64,000 bases of DNA from Latrodectus hesperus (Eukaryota; Arthropoda; Arachnida; Araneae; Theridiidae): the NCBI GenBank assembly GCA_037975125.1, contig CM075860.1:42037782-42101781 (forward strand), in the 5' to 3' direction. Numbering within the stretch: the stretch's first letter is position 1; each line of letters begins with the position of its first letter. Position numbers and translations under genes: made by a program. The notes beneath the pieces are model-generated. The model had not been told where the DNA came from and made no database searches. It was given only the letters and a program-made list of their open reading frames with translations. This document shows, one piece after another, positions 12,487 through 26,036 of this stretch.

Positions 12487-12604
12487 TTTTATTACATAAC
12501 AAAGCACACTGCAGCTAATTTATGCATATGATTTCTTGGTTTATGTATAAACGAAAGAAATCATGCGTATAAATTAGCTACAGTGCTATGTTATGTAATA
12601 AAAT
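12487..12604. repeat. Fold-back element with ~50-bp inverted arms
   Basis: The left arm 12487-12538 and right arm 12553-12604 are imperfect reverse complements, roughly 90% by eye, around a 14-base loop. Shared blocks include TTTTATTACATAACA, the AGCTAATTTAT segment and GATTTCTT. It has no coding capacity. It may be a small MITE, a solo fold-back or an inverted duplication. Confidence 0.85.
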
Positions 12605-12744
12605 TAATATGGGGCTCGCCTGCTGTGTATGTACGTATAAAGTATTATTATGTAAAGAAATGAAATAGCATGTTATTGGAAATCAAGAATATTTTTGGCT
12701 CCGTTAGTTCTTTATCTAATGGCGTTAGTTGTCTAACTAAGATT

Positions 12745-12957
12745 TTTGCAACTTGTGAATGCGTCTCGCTATCTGTGAAAAATCTTATGCGAAGGAAAAT
12801 TACGTGGTAGATGGTAAAGTGCCTCACAACAGCATTACTCCATTAGTTGTCTACATAACGACGTAATGCTGTTGTGTGGCATTTTAATATCTGCCACGTT
12901 ATTTTCCTACCTGTTGGACTTTTCATAGAGAGCGAGACATATTCAACAGTTGCAAAG
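12745..12957. repeat. Fold-back element with ~100-bp inverted arms
   Basis: The left half from TTTGCAAC and the right half ending GTTGCAAA are inverted copies, roughly 80% identical by eye. Paired blocks are GTCTCGCT with AGCGAGAC, ACGTGG with CCACGT, and CACAACAGCATTAC with GTAATGCTGTTGTG. The loop is near 12840-12860. It lies 140 bases from the previous fold-back but does not share its sequence. It is probably a MITE-like element; a long hairpin RNA source is an alternative. Confidence 0.8.
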
Positions 12958-13103
12958 GAGAAAATATGGAAACTCCCAAGCGCTCACCCAGACAGATCCA
13001 GAAAGTAGAAACACATCAATTTTCTGTTTTTCAACATTGACTAAGATAGGACCCTGCACTTTTCATTCTGAAGAGTACTATTGTACTACTAGGATATGGA
13101 GGC

Positions 13104-13410
13104 CTTGGTGGCCTGGTTGGCTAGGTCGTTCTTCTCTTATCGGATGCTAATGAATTCGAATTCTGGCTTAACCGAAGATCCATCTATTCGCTAAAGACAG
13201 CTGGGCCACGTTAAAACTGGGCGTGGTAGCAATGTCTTCCATGTGAAATGATACCTCTGGGGTTGGCAGGCCAGGTTTTGGAGTCTTCTGCTTGGTCCTT
13301 CTTCAAAATCACGAAAACTCCATCCGCCTGTTTCTGTCTAACTGGTAGAGCCCAACTCAGGGCTAGATACAAGGAAGCATGCTGGTGCAGCAACTAAGAT
13401 ATAGTGAGCT
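13104..13410 (+). mobile_element. SINE family D
   Basis: The sequence aligns by eye with 40438-40735. Shared blocks in order are CTGGTTGG, CTTATCGGATG, the B-box region AATTCGAATTCTGG, CTTAACCGAAGATCC, CACGTTAAAACTGG, GCAATGTC, GAAATGATACCT, AGTCTTCTGCTTGGTCCTT, TTCAAAATCACGAA, CCCAACTC, CTAGATACA and AGCATGCTGGTG. The tRNA-like head is degenerate. Confidence 0.75.
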
Positions 13411-14026
13411 CCAATAAAGAGTTTCATAATAATTATATTATTAATTTCTGTTCACTTCACAAAATTAACAACCGATAAATACTTACAATTTTGCCACTGC
13501 ATAACGGATAGCTAAACAGTCAAATATCAACGGAAATTATCCGAACATCTGCCACTTTTGCTTTCCAAATATTTTTTTACAGATATGACTCATATAATAA
13601 GGAAAAAAGCTGGTAAATTTCCAAGCACTCAGTAAAGTAGGTTTTCATGTAGACAACAGAAATGTATCATTCATCTGCTGCTATTTAACAGTGTTTGGAC
13701 CAAACTTATGTCCTTCCACTCTGCAGAACATGGTCCTATATATTGCCAATTTTACATAAATTTTTTATACTTTAAACGCATTTGCATTTATTGCAGATAC
13801 TTTTGGTCAGGTACATATACTCTTTATGGTGAATTCGGAAATATTGCATTGCAAATTGCAGTTATTGTCATATTGAAAATTTTTAATAACGGAATATAGC
13901 ATTATTTTACAAACTTCAAACAAGTGTCATTGATAATAAGCCATACGTGTTGGATATTTATAAATTTTATCGAAATATAATGATTTACAGCAAGATCAGT
14001 TTCGAACTTGCTACCTTTCATTATAA
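13411..14026. other. AT-rich gene-free stretch
   Basis: No gene is recognisable. The short frame at 13708-13899 lacks any domain. Confidence 0.4.
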
Positions 14027-14220
14027 GTGCTACGTCTTCACGAACCCCGTACTAAACACTATCAGTAAGAGCTACGTCTTAACTAAACATATAGCAAACA
14101 TTATCCGTAAGATCTACATCTTTACTAACCATATATACAAAACACTATCCGTAAGTGCTACATCTTCACTAACCATATACCAAACACTATCCGTAAGGAT
14201 ATATTCACTAATCATGTACT
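14027..14220. repeat. Second 42-bp minisatellite, four and a half copies
   Basis: Copies occupy 14027-14068, 14069-14110, 14111-14154 (44 bases), 14155-14196 and a partial 14197-14220. The consensus runs CTACRTCTTCACTAACCATA followed by a CAAACACTATCCGTAA end. The sequence is unrelated to the 7.2-kb minisatellite despite the same period. A 98-codon plus frame (13947-14243) runs through it and is explained by the repeat. Confidence 0.9.
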
Positions 14221-17200
14221 ACTGTGAAAATAAAGTTGTCTAATAAACATTTATATTTCATTTCGTCGTAATTTACAGAAAAAATTAAAATATTCTTCGT
14301 TTATAGTACGTGGTAATATTTTTATTCAGCATTAAACAAGGCGCTATATAATAATTACGTTTACAAATTTAAAAATTAATATATATGGTTTGGTATATGA
14401 ATTTTATTTTAACGAATATTATTTTAATTAATGCGAATTGGTGGAAGACACTCCCTTATTCCTGTTATGAAATTGATATTTTCTTCTGATAATTTTTATA
14501 ATGTTAATTTTTAATATCATTATCTCATATTCAAAAGAAAATAAGACTGAATATTTATTCATTTAATTAAAACCATTGTTAATTAATTACCTTATTTCTT
14601 TATTAAGAAAACTCTAATTCTATTGACTCTAATTAAATTTAATTATTGTATTTTTTAATATGAAATATTTTCTGTAATCAGCTTCTTGAAATTGCAAATT
14701 TGGAATTTAAAAATTGGAATTTAGAAAAACTATTATTTTGGTAAAATCGTAAAATTAAATTTTGTATGTTTGAAATTATTGCTTATTTTTTATGAAACAA
14801 GTGTATTTTTTTATTAATTTTATAATGAAAATTATTAACAAGATGTATAATATTTTTTAACAATAATAAACTGTGTTAATTATATAATTAAGATATGAAG
14901 AAAAAAACTTATTTCAAGATTAAGCAATGCATATATTTTCCGTAAAAAAATGTAATAATCATTTTTGAATTTGAAATATTCATTGAAAATCTGCTGTAAC
15001 ATTTTTCACCTTTAACGAAAATTTAAGAATTGAAAAGTAAAATCGTAAATTACCTTCGACATGTAAGTATTGAATTTCATTTCTTGATCTACATTTGAAT
15101 AGGGAATTCCGGTATGGTTGACAGTAGTGCCATCTAACGATGGTTCGCTGAACTATTGCTGTCATCTACCGTTCCTGGCGCACATTTCATTTATATTAGT
15201 TGCCAAGATTGATCATTTTAAGAATCAAACAAATAATGCCAATGAAAGGAATTAATTTGTTATTCTTTCGTGAAATTCAATGTAATCTAGTGCAGTAAAA
15301 ATGAAGTTTATTTGTAATATTTGTAGCTGAAATTGATTTAAATTTATATTTTTTATGAATGATAAGATTTTGACTTAAAATAATTTTGCCAGGTTTAATA
15401 ATAAAACTTTTTCATGTTAATCGAAAACAATAATGATAAAGTTTAGATTCTTAAGGAAAAACTTTACATAGAAATCTATTTTATGATATGAAACGCAAAA
15501 TATTTATTCACGTTCCTAAATAAATTAGGTGAAACCTGAATCATTTTTCTTATAAAATTATTTAATTATTAGGTTAATTAAGCTTTAAATTTCTAACTGA
15601 GAAATAAATGGAAACAAAGTTATCCATTTTCTTTCTTTAACCAGCTATGAAAAGATGTTAATAATTTTGGTTTATTAATTTTTTGTGGTCATTTTTGAAT
15701 ATCAAAACTAATTCTATTTCATTTTTTTAACACAAGAATCATTTTTTAAATTTATGCTCTTATAGCCTAAAGGAAATTCTTAATCACTAAAAATATACTT
15801 TTGATGTTAAAGTTGAATCCACTAATTGTTGAAAGGGAACCCTAAAATACTGACTTTTAATTAATACTTCAATAAATAATAAAACTTAAGAAATAAAAGC
15901 ATCTGAGAAATGAAGTGAAGAAAGTAGGAAAAGAGAATATACATCAATTATAATAATACAAAATCATCAAATCTAAGAAAGGCAGACCTGTTCCATAATA
16001 TTTTTCTTTGGGAGATATTCGGGAAAATATGGCGTCAGTTAATAATGATAAGCAATTAATTGTGTTTTATTTAGAAATGTATACTAGTTTATAATGATTC
16101 TGCTGTTATATTTCGTTATATTGCAGTTGTAAATTTTTCAATAAATTCTACTTTTCCTATAAAAAGTATGGAATTAGGGATTCATCTTATTTCGAACTTA
16201 TTTGTCATAAAAATGTTAATAAATAATTAAATTTTAGGCTTTTTTATTTTAAAATTTTACACATTCAGTCTGATTTTAAGAAATTTTGAAAATATTTAAT
16301 ATCATAGCTTTGCATGTGAATAAAGTAGAATTTAAAGTTTTTGAACATTTAAGAAAAAAAGTTAAATTATTACTGATTTAAATTATTTTAAAACAAATAA
16401 TACTTAAAGTATTTATATTTTTTTAAATTCCAATGTTAAACTTCGATAATTTGAAACTGTGACAGAATGTGAGAATACAATGATTTGTTTCCCATTTACC
16501 TCACATTATACATTTGAACTTATGTATTTTCATAGGGTAGTCATTATGAAAGTTTGTGAGAAAGTTGATCGACAATGTAATTAAAATACTATTTAGAAAT
16601 TACAAATTTATTTATAATTAATATTTTTTGCAAATGTATATTTAATGCTTCAGTAATCGAGATTCTATTTAATATAAATGAAAATTAGTATTTATTCTTT
16701 TTATACATTTTTGTACATCGTTTCGTGCATTCATTCATTATTTGACCATGTTAAATTTGAAAGAAGTTATAAAATTCTAACATGAAATAGTTCTATATAT
16801 AATAACATACTAACGTAGAAATGAATAAATGATGTGTAAAAATTAGCATAAATTTTTATAATATTTTAGTTAAAATTACTGATTTTTTACTCAAATAAAA
16901 ATTCTTTATAATTTTGTTGCATGTTATTTTAATAATTTTCTTTTTTAATTACGTAATATTGTTCTCAACTGGTATTACATTGTTTTTTTAAAAACCATTA
17001 AAGTAAAATTTAGAAATTTTTTAAGACTATGTCGGTAATTCTTCTTGTTACTTTGTTTCAGTTACTTGTGCTTGTTATTTTTAAGGAAAACATATTTAAA
17101 AAAGCTTATATTCAGTTACTTTTATTATTAAATATATTAAAATAATTTTTTTTCCTTAATGGTAAATAAGGAAGGAAAATTTAAAAAGTAGTATTAATGT

Positions 17201-17924
17201 ATAACAACAATAATTTAAAGAAAATGGAAATAGCATTAAGCGAAGCTGTTTTATTACTTTTTAAAATTATTTAAATTATATTATTAATGGTGAAATTACT
17301 GACTTTTTATTTTCTGAATTATTTTTGTATGAAAGTTAAAAAACATTAGAAATGAAGTATCAAATTCGTATATTTCACGGATGTCTAAAAACTTCCTTGA
17401 TCAAAGACTAAAATTTAAAAAACAATATTTTGTCATATTGTTTTTAAATAGAATCATCAAGCTTAAAACTTTGCTGACTTAATAATTTTAACTATCACCA
17501 GAATCGTTTTAACTTCGTTTTAAATAATAAGTGTACATTAATCGTAATAATAAATACTAAGCACACATAATTAAATAATAAACACATAGTTTTATTAGTG
17601 CAACATTATTAACTTTATTTTTTAACATTTTATCTCCCAATGACCAATAATAGAATAAATATAATTTATAATATTTCTAAAGATAAATACACTACATATT
17701 TCGTTTCATATTAAATTTGTTAGTAGTCCATTTTTGTGCATATGTGTGATATGTGTGCAAAGTGAAATTATCCATTCGATTGTTATTAAATTAGTAAAAT
17801 ATAAACATCTTTCTCTAATTGAAAAATTGATGCATGTTGCCTATTGTAGTGTCTTTTCATCGACTAAATTATATTTGTAACTTCATTTTAATTAGTTTAA
17901 ATTGTCTTTGTATTTTTAAGTGAA
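14221..17924. other. AT-rich transposon-poor stretch
   Basis: No gene or transposon was recognised in 3.7 kb. The only GC-richer patch is about 15095-15190. It holds a CTCF-like motif at 15126-15135, minus strand AGATGGCACT, and an ATCTAACGAT motif. Confidence 0.5.
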
Positions 17925-18089
17925 TTTTCGGCAAATGGTTAGCATTCTGGTTCTCAGTTTTCTGGTTTAAATCTCATCTCAGATTTGAGTATTTGCAATG
18001 GTTTGTAATCCACTTTGAACTGTAAATCCTAGCCTATTTAATCGCAGTGTACAGTAAATGACCATAAAGTGATGAACAAACCAAACCTA
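17925..18089 (+). mobile_element. SINE family A, strongly diverged copy
   Basis: Recognisable blocks are GGCAAATGGTTAGC (head), GGTTTAAATCTC (B-box remnant), GGTTTGTAATCCACTTTGAA, TGTAAATCCTAG, AATGACCATAAAGTGA and ACAAACCAAACC. It is the only transposon copy I see between 14.3 and 25 kb. Confidence 0.7.
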
Positions 18090-21000
18090 AAAGAATTTTT
18101 GTTGCATTTTGATAACCTGTATGTGTGAGATTGGTTGAGAAAAAATTAATTTTGTCTTTCTTAGTAAAATATCTTTAGGCAAATCGTAGTTGCTTTTTTT
18201 CAAACCTATTATTTTCTCACATTTGATTCAGGTTTAAAATCCTGAAAAAAATAATTTTCATATAGCATTTTCTTCTCTTTTGTATATTCGATAGAAAAAT
18301 TTATTCTATTTTAAATTCATTTACTTTAATTCCTTTTCTACTATCTTTTTGAATTTTAATCAGCAACTGAATCTTACTGATTAAAATTCGGTAAGAAACA
18401 TCATGTAGTTAACTTCAATTTAAGTACAAATGATTTGAATAGAATATTCAATTTTATGACACACATTAATATTCTTAAGCGAATAATTTAAATAGCGGAT
18501 TTTTGGTGTATTGATTTTTATTTGTAGAAATCCATTCAAATAATAATTAAATGTGCTTTCTTAATAAATAATATTTGTAATTATATATATTTTATAATTC
18601 TTTTAATGTAATAAGTGAAGGTATACAATGAATGAATAAAAATACATGTTAAAATTACATCAAATGAAATTCACAAATTTATAAGTTTTTAAACTATATA
18701 TTTATTTTAAAGTTTTACAACTTTTAATATTTAAATATCACATGGTGCTTTCTTGCTTCTTCTTATAAAAAATTATTTCTAAGAAATTATTCAGAATTCG
18801 TAGTTGAATTTTTTTAATCGAGACTCTTAGTTTAGAATTTTTCAATTGGATTTCGTGATGAAAAATTGAAAATTTAAGCTACTAATCGAAAAGATGAAAA
18901 CCAACGTGTTTCTCCGTTTGAAATTAAAAAGTACATTTTGTTTTTTCTTCTTTCTTTGAATATTTTTTATATGCATGGTTCTATGTTTTGCAACCATGCA
19001 AATATTTTAATTGTCTTGTTTACAAAATTTTAATAGTTAAATAATTTGAAATGTAAAATTTTAAATCTAATAAAAGATGTTAAATGTCTTGAAATGTTAA
19101 TTTTTTAAAAAATGGGTGCAATTAATGGTTTTTTGAAACAAATTAGTTACCATTAATAATATTTTATTTTTAAGATTAATGAAATATTAAATTTCTCTGA
19201 ATTATAATACGGTTTCTATTTTTTTGTGATAAATTTCTCTCCAATTTGGAATGTAGATTATTATGTAAATGTTGAAAGAAGTAATTGATTTGCTCATTAC
19301 ATAGAAATTAATATTTTCATAGTCTACGTTTTGCCATTTATTTTGTGAGACATTTAAGTTATTTTTCTTGAAATTTTATCATTTTAAAACTTTTTTTATG
19401 CTTTGTTGTTACTACGTGTCTGTAATTTTCTCGTAGTCATTTAATTAAATGAATAAGATTTTAAGTTGAAGAAATTTTTTATCAAATTATTTGGAAACAA
19501 AAATGAACATCAAGTTTAAATAAGATTTGAAGTTATTGATATAATACATTAAACTACTATTTCTTGCCATTTATATTAAGGAAAGAATTTATGAAAAGAA
19601 ATTCCTAGCTTAATTACAGTTTAATTGCATTAAAATAATAATGTTTATCATCCTACTAAAAAACTCGACTATTTTTCACATTTTTATCACACACTATTTT
19701 GATAATTTATCCAGAAGGTTATTTATATACATTACTGCAAAAAAAAATTTTTTTTTCCTTTGAAGCAATTGATATAGGCAACTTTCATTGAATTACCTAC
19801 CTCCCTTATAATTATTTATTTAACACAAAATTTGATTTTGCTTTCGATTTTTTAATAAAATGTTTTGTTTTCTAAAATGAAAATACATATTTTTTGCATA
19901 GTTTTATTAAAACTTATTTTTCGAATGATTAAAGCAGCTGTCTCATAAAGAAATGAAACTCTCGGAAATAAAATTTAGTTAACATTTCTTTTGTTACTTG
20001 AAATAAAGTTTAAATTAAACTCTAAAAAATGCATTCTGAAAAAACATTATATATAAAACAAATGCCTTAGAAATTTAAATTTTATGTTATGAAGTTATTA
20101 TATTATCTAATTTAAAGCTTATTTTAAGAACATCAAAAATTTGAAAATTTCTTAGAGCTTCATATTAAAAATAAATTTTAATTTTACAGTGAAATATTCA
20201 TCTTATTTTTTTAAAAAAAATCTTTTAATTTTCAATAGAATATTGAAGTCATAGGATTTAATTTTAAGACCTTTACTTTAAAATTTTAAAATCTTGATAA
20301 TTTGTTGCAAATTTTAATTTTCTTTTATAACTTATCAGTATATATTATTTTTATTAAGTTTTAATCGAATCTCCCGAAATTTTTATTTTTTGTATAAAAA
20401 TTAATTTTTTTATCATTTGATGATATTAAAAAAAGTTTCGTCTGATCGAATTCCTCAAGCACTTTTATATTTGTTTTTTAATTTATAGCAATATATGACA
20501 GAGTAATATGCATCATATTGATTCATTACTTATATTATTTCTAAATAATCTGTCACTATATGTTTAATATATTTTTTATGATAAGCCTCTTATAAACTGG
20601 CTGTGAATAAATTTTCCAGAATTTCTCAGTTATCATTATTGTAAATTTTTGATGAATTCCTTAAACAATTTTTCAACTTCATGTTTTTAGTTTTAATAAA
20701 TAAAATTCATTTACCCACGAAAACAAAAAATACATATAATAATATTATGTTCAAATGAAATAATTTTTTAGCTTAATTTTACATAATAAAATAATAATTA
20801 ATTTAAAGTTAATAAATTTCATTGGTTTCTTAGTTATACATTTATTTAGATTTTTAGAAATTTTTCTGATTATATTATTCCTAAACTATCTTTTGCGTAT
20901 TCTTTTTTCATAGTTTCGATATCGATTATTACTATTCTTCACTTTTCTTTTACTATTTCAATATCAATTATAATAAAATTTCGATATTGAACTAGAAAAG

Positions 21001-22849
21001 GTATCTGCGTCAATACATATATTTTTGAAACATTCACAGAATTCCTGGAGAAATTCTATGATTCAAATTCGGACTTGATAAGTAATCAAAATTTGCTAAA
21101 ATGCACTGAGATTGGGATTCACATATAAGTAACTCCAATTATTACTTATATATGTTTTGTAGTTATATTTTTGAAAATACATAAAAAATATTAACATACT
21201 GCAAATCAGTATATTTTACGTTCCTATGCTTTTGTTTAAAGATCATGTACCCATTATTAAGTTAATACAAAATTAAACTTTTTTTTAAAACTTTTTTAAC
21301 ATTATCTGAGATGTAATTTCTAGCATCGTCCTGTCCGATATTTTCCTTTTAAAATTCTTCGAGGCTTTTATTTCATTTATTTTTTTTCTCAGATCCTTAA
21401 AAAGAATATAATCTTAAATGATTTTTATAACTAAATAACTATTTTAAAATGATTTTTGAATGATTTAAATCCTATTCGAGTAGTTAATTTATTCTTATTT
21501 GAACAAATATTAAGTAAATTGTAAGAGAATAATGGGTTTGTGTTACATTATTTTTCAAATAAAAGTATCAAAAATTAAATTTGTTAAAATTTCCGTTTTT
21601 GAAAATATTCATATTTTTTATCCATTCGCGTCAAATTAAATTTAGCATTAAGATTATATATTTTCAAAAATTTTTTGTAGTTTTTATTATTAATCAATTT
21701 CTTGTAAACTATTAATGTTCTTAATTTTTTCAGTCACACACTAATATCAGAAAAATCGAAACTCTTTGTCTATTTTTAAAAATGACAAAGTATACATATA
21801 TATACTAAGGTCAACTAAAAGTAATGTCTTTTGATAAGCTAAATCACTTAAATTTACTAAATTTATTTTACATAACTGATAGAACTTAACTACTATAATA
21901 TTTAAGTTATAAAGAAAGAACTACTTAAGTTTAAGAACTTACTTAATGTTTAAGAACTACTTATAATATTTTAGTTGTTTTATGATAATGAATGCTATTT
22001 TGCATTATACGTAATGAATCAAAGTATCAATATTTATTTTTCATGAACAATTATCATGGTTTTAGAATTTCTATTCTTTTTGAATGTCTTATGAAACAGT
22101 TTTAGTTAAAATTTGAACTCAAATGTTATGCGTATTTTCGAGCGGAAAATTAAAAGCTTTTAATTAGAAAATATAAAATTTTTATATTTCTATATAGGAA
22201 TCTCTCTCTCCCTTTTCCGCTTTTCTAAAATTCGAAGATTTTGTGTTTGAATGATTTTAGTAATACATTTCTGCCATTCCTAAAATATATTTATTAAAAA
22301 ATACAATTAAGTTTTAAGTATAATAATATTTTTGGAAAATACTGACTATTATATTTTATTAATGTTACTACGACTAAAATTAATTATATATAATATATAA
22401 TACATAATCTAATACGGTTTTACAAATATAAATATGTGAAATAAAATGTAAGTATTTAATTTTTGAAATCAGAATTTACATAATCAATAATGTTTTTTTA
22501 AGTAATTTATGAAAGTAAACCAAAATCAAATTATATTACTTATTATATTATTAATATATTTAAAAATTTGAATATAAATTGTAATTTGAAAGAAATGCTT
22601 TAATTTAAATAAAACTGTTTGAATCTTGCATTCAGTATTTCGTACAATATAATATTCCTAATAAAATTTATGGCACCAAAGCTCAAAGTTATATAACTAA
22701 GACAATTGTTTAAAAAATTGAGCTGGGATATTTGATTTTTTTCTGTTCTTATTAAAAATCTTTAGACTTACATTTTAATTTAAGAATATATAAAATTTCT
22801 AGTGCGATTCTATTATTTATAATCTTTTAAATGTTTTTGAGTAAAAAAT
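18090..22849. other. AT-rich transposon desert
   Basis: Nearly 4.8 kb without any gene, SINE or transposon I can recognise. The sequence is AT-rich with short homopolymer runs only. Confidence 0.5.
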
Positions 22850-22852
22850 GTG

Positions 22853-22883
22853 CTGTGTGTGTGTGTGCGCGCGTGCGTGCGTG
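22853..22883. repeat. (GT)n/(GC)n alternating tract
   Basis: About 31 bases of strictly alternating purine-pyrimidine run from (TG)n through GCGCGC and into GTGCGTGCGTG, followed by a poly-T run. Such tracts favour left-handed Z-DNA. Confidence 0.9.
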
Positions 22884-23674
22884 TTTTTTTTTATTTTTTT
22901 TAATTTAAACCAAATATTTCGATTTTAACTTTTTTAAAAGTATATTCACTTAAATAAAACTATACACCTTTATTGAAAATATAAATTACTTAAAAAATAA
23001 TGTATTATATACGGAAGAATTTATTACAACAACTCAGAAATTGGCTAGAAGAATGAGTAATACAAATTTAATTAGAATACGATTAATTATTTTCTGCAAG
23101 ATATTACCAAACCTTGTATAATGCTTTACTTTTTATAAAACTTATGTCTTTAAATTTCTAATACGTTAACTTCAGTTTTATGAAATTCATATTGGTATTT
23201 CCTAAAAAGCTACGCTGCTATTTCGTTTTTTTTAATGAATATTTTTTGAAAAATCAAAGTACTAGAACAATTTACAAATACCCACAAAGTATTTTTTTTC
23301 TACTGAAACGGTATCAAATTTATGAAATGAAATTCTCCTTATATTTACGATAATAAAAATCAAATTTTGACATTTGTGGAAGGATTATTTATAGAATTAC
23401 TTCATTCAACGGATTTCATTGGGAATGTAATTTCACATTTATAAGATAGTTTTGGTATATTACATAAATCTAAATGAAATTTTGAAAATATTATGTATTA
23501 TTTTTTCTTTAAATTTATGTACATGATTTATAATAGGTTTAAAAAGGTTACACTTCTAAGCATTTTGAAAATGAGAATTATATTTTAAGAAAAAACTTAA
23601 ATTATTATTTTAATTAATATTCTTTAGAAAGTAAATTTATGAATGTATACATTTCACTTCAATATTGAAGGATT

Positions 23675-23678
<4 letters not shown>

Positions 23679-23768
<90 letters not shown>
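23679..23768. repeat. (TA)n microsatellite
   Basis: About 90 bases of uninterrupted TA dinucleotides. Confidence 0.97.
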
Positions 23769-23772
<4 letters not shown>

Positions 23773-25075
23773 TATAATTTTTAGTTAATAATTAACTTAG
23801 TATGATATATATGCATATAGAAAATGTGTACATCATCTTTTTACAGCTTTGAAAACAATCTTTTTATCTATGATATTAGATTATTGGTTACTATAGTGAT
23901 TTGATTTTTCTAGAAATATTTGAATCAAAAACCCCCAAAAATGTTTTTATCACGTCACCAATGCTTTAGTCATCATAAAAATAAAAAAAAGCTGGGAATC
24001 TAAGGTTAAAAACAAAGTTTGGAGTGAAATTTTTCAGCGAACCAAAGTCCACTCTAGGCTGTAGCGCTAGCTGTGAAAGAAAGAATTTGATAAGTATTTT
24101 AGCATATACTTTTGTTTAATTTAACTTATAAATGAATTAAACTTATAAATGAAATATATTTAAATTTACTTTTTAAAATAAATTTTGTGTATTCTCTTAG
24201 GTTTCTTTGAATGAAATATAGTTATGTGGTTGCTTTCTGATTAATGTATGACGTAATTTACAGAAAACGTTTTATATATTTTTAAACACTTTTTTTTGCT
24301 TTCGATAGTACACATATTTATTTAGTTGAATTTCTCGTTACCAGAAATTTTTCATTCAAAATGAATACTTAACTATCGAAAATTTTAAACTTTGTAGGAA
24401 TATTACCTGAATTATTCATATTCTTTTCTTTTTCAATTTCATATACAGTTATTGCACGTGAAAAGAATTTATGAAAAATGTATATTCTGTTTTATGGCTC
24501 TGTCCTGTTTGAAGGCTATATACGTTTTATATATAGCTACAGAATAACTAATGTAGGGTACAACGTTCCATTTGTCCTGATATTTCACCTGCTCTGAGAG
24601 GGTAAAAGGCTCATAATGGACTAGACTTTTAAATTTCTAAAGTTTGCTTTTCTGGATGACAAATGTTTAACTTTTTCCCTATTATATGAAGGATTCTTGG
24701 GCAGGTGTATTCATTTATCAGTGAAAGATTGTTACTTTTCTCTGATGAATGGCATTATTTTGATGTGTTATTGCAAATTTCCCAACACAGTGATGGTTCC
24801 TGGGAGAAATATTTACTGGTTGTTGCACTGCTGCGTGGACATGGCCGTAGAATATGTGTCTATATTTATGATCCCGTCCCATCAGCTTTTTAGGCTGTAT
24901 GCATTATGAATGACGTTAATGTTTTCCTCTTATAAATAATGATCCAAGTATGTCTGAACTCTTGTGATGGACTTATTTGTAGCTATTTATTAATATCCAT
25001 GGACTAAGTATATTTTCTCCACACAATGGATGTCATTGCTAGAGACATCTGGGGCAAAATCATCTTCATTCTTCA
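23769..25075. other. Gene-free stretch with a GC-richer patch
   Basis: No gene is proven. At 24697-24909 two overlapping plus frames of 60-70 codons coincide with locally less AT-rich DNA. One reads ...Trp-Glu-Lys-Tyr-Leu-Leu-Val-Val-Ala..., which looks protein-like, but I cannot assign a family. It may be a decayed coding fragment. Confidence 0.3.
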
Positions 25076-25114
25076 ATTATAATTCTATTCGTATGTTGAA
25101 TATTTGTTGCTTAT

Positions 25115-25502
25115 GACTAGAAATCTATAAATTATATTAACCACTAAAACAATGTATTAATTAATAAGTACAATTGGAAGAGTAAACCGTGACTAAAAAT
25201 CTCTATAAATTATATTAACCACTAAAACAATGTATTAATAAATAAGTACAATTGGAAGAGTAAACCGTGACTAAAAATCTCTATAAATTATATTAACCAC
25301 TAAAACAATGTATTAATAAATAAGTACAATTGGAAGAGTAAACCGTGACTAAAAATCTCTATAAATTATATTAACCACTAAAACAATGTATTAATAAATA
25401 AGTACAATTGGAAGAGTAAACCGTGACTAAAAATCTCTATAAATTATATTAACCACTAAAACAATGTATTAATAAATAAGTACAATTGGAAGAGTACACC
25501 GT
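25115..25502. repeat. 78-bp tandem array, five copies
   Basis: Copies start at 25115 (76 bases, slightly different), 25191, 25269, 25347 and 25425. The inner copies are almost identical, differing at one or two sites, and run from GACTAAAAATCTCTATAAAT to AAGAGTAAACCGT. The near identity implies recent expansion within an older repeat unit. Confidence 0.97.
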
Positions 25503-25862
25503 GGAGATGCATATTTAATTCATGATGTGAAATTTTAATAGCTTTTTTATGTGAATTTAAGTTTTAAACTGCTGAATTTTCTGCTGAGAGAAGATTAAAA
25601 ATGGTAGCAATTGATCAAAAGTTTATTCTGCACAAACATTACAATTCATTGTAGTTGAATCAGGAAAAATTCATTTCATTCTTTGTGAAAAATTGTTATT
25701 ATCCTATTCGTATGTTGAATATTTTTTGCCTACCTTCAGAAATCTATAATTGATATTAACCAATAAAACAATGCATTAAGAAATTAGTACAATTTGTAAA
25801 GTACACCGTGGAGATGCGCATTTAATAGATTATGTAAAATTTAAACTACTTTTGTATTTAAG

Positions 25863-25901
25863 TTGCTGAATTTTCCAAACTCAATTTGGAAAATTCGGCA
25901 A
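25863..25901. repeat. Perfect-looking hairpin inserted in repeat unit 2
   Basis: The arm TTGCTGAATTTTCCAAA and the inverted arm TTTGGAAAATTCGGCAA (one mismatch) flank a 5-base loop. The corresponding position in unit 1 has only the left arm, so the right arm is an inserted inverted copy of its neighbour. Confidence 0.9.
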
Positions 25902-25998
25902 TTGGTTTTGGTTAATAGGATTAAAAAAAGAGAGAAATTGATCAAAAGTATATTTTGCATAAACATTACAAATCATTGCAATTGAATTAAGAAAAAAT

Positions 25999-26036
25999 TT
26001 CACTTCATTCTTTGCTTTAGCAAAGAATGAAGTGAA
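25999..26036. repeat. 18-bp perfect hairpin inserted in repeat unit 2
   Basis: TTCACTTCATTCTTTGCT and its exact reverse complement AGCAAAGAATGAAGTGAA flank a 2-base loop. The matching site in unit 1 (about 25670-25690) has a single arm only. Confidence 0.95.

Noticed and set aside
13947..14243. 98-codon frame across the second 42-bp array
   Set aside because: Repeat-driven open frame with no domain.
24697..24909. Possible OTU-like or other enzyme fragment
   Set aside because: Some residues look protein-like, but no catalytic motif is visible and two overlapping frames are equally open.
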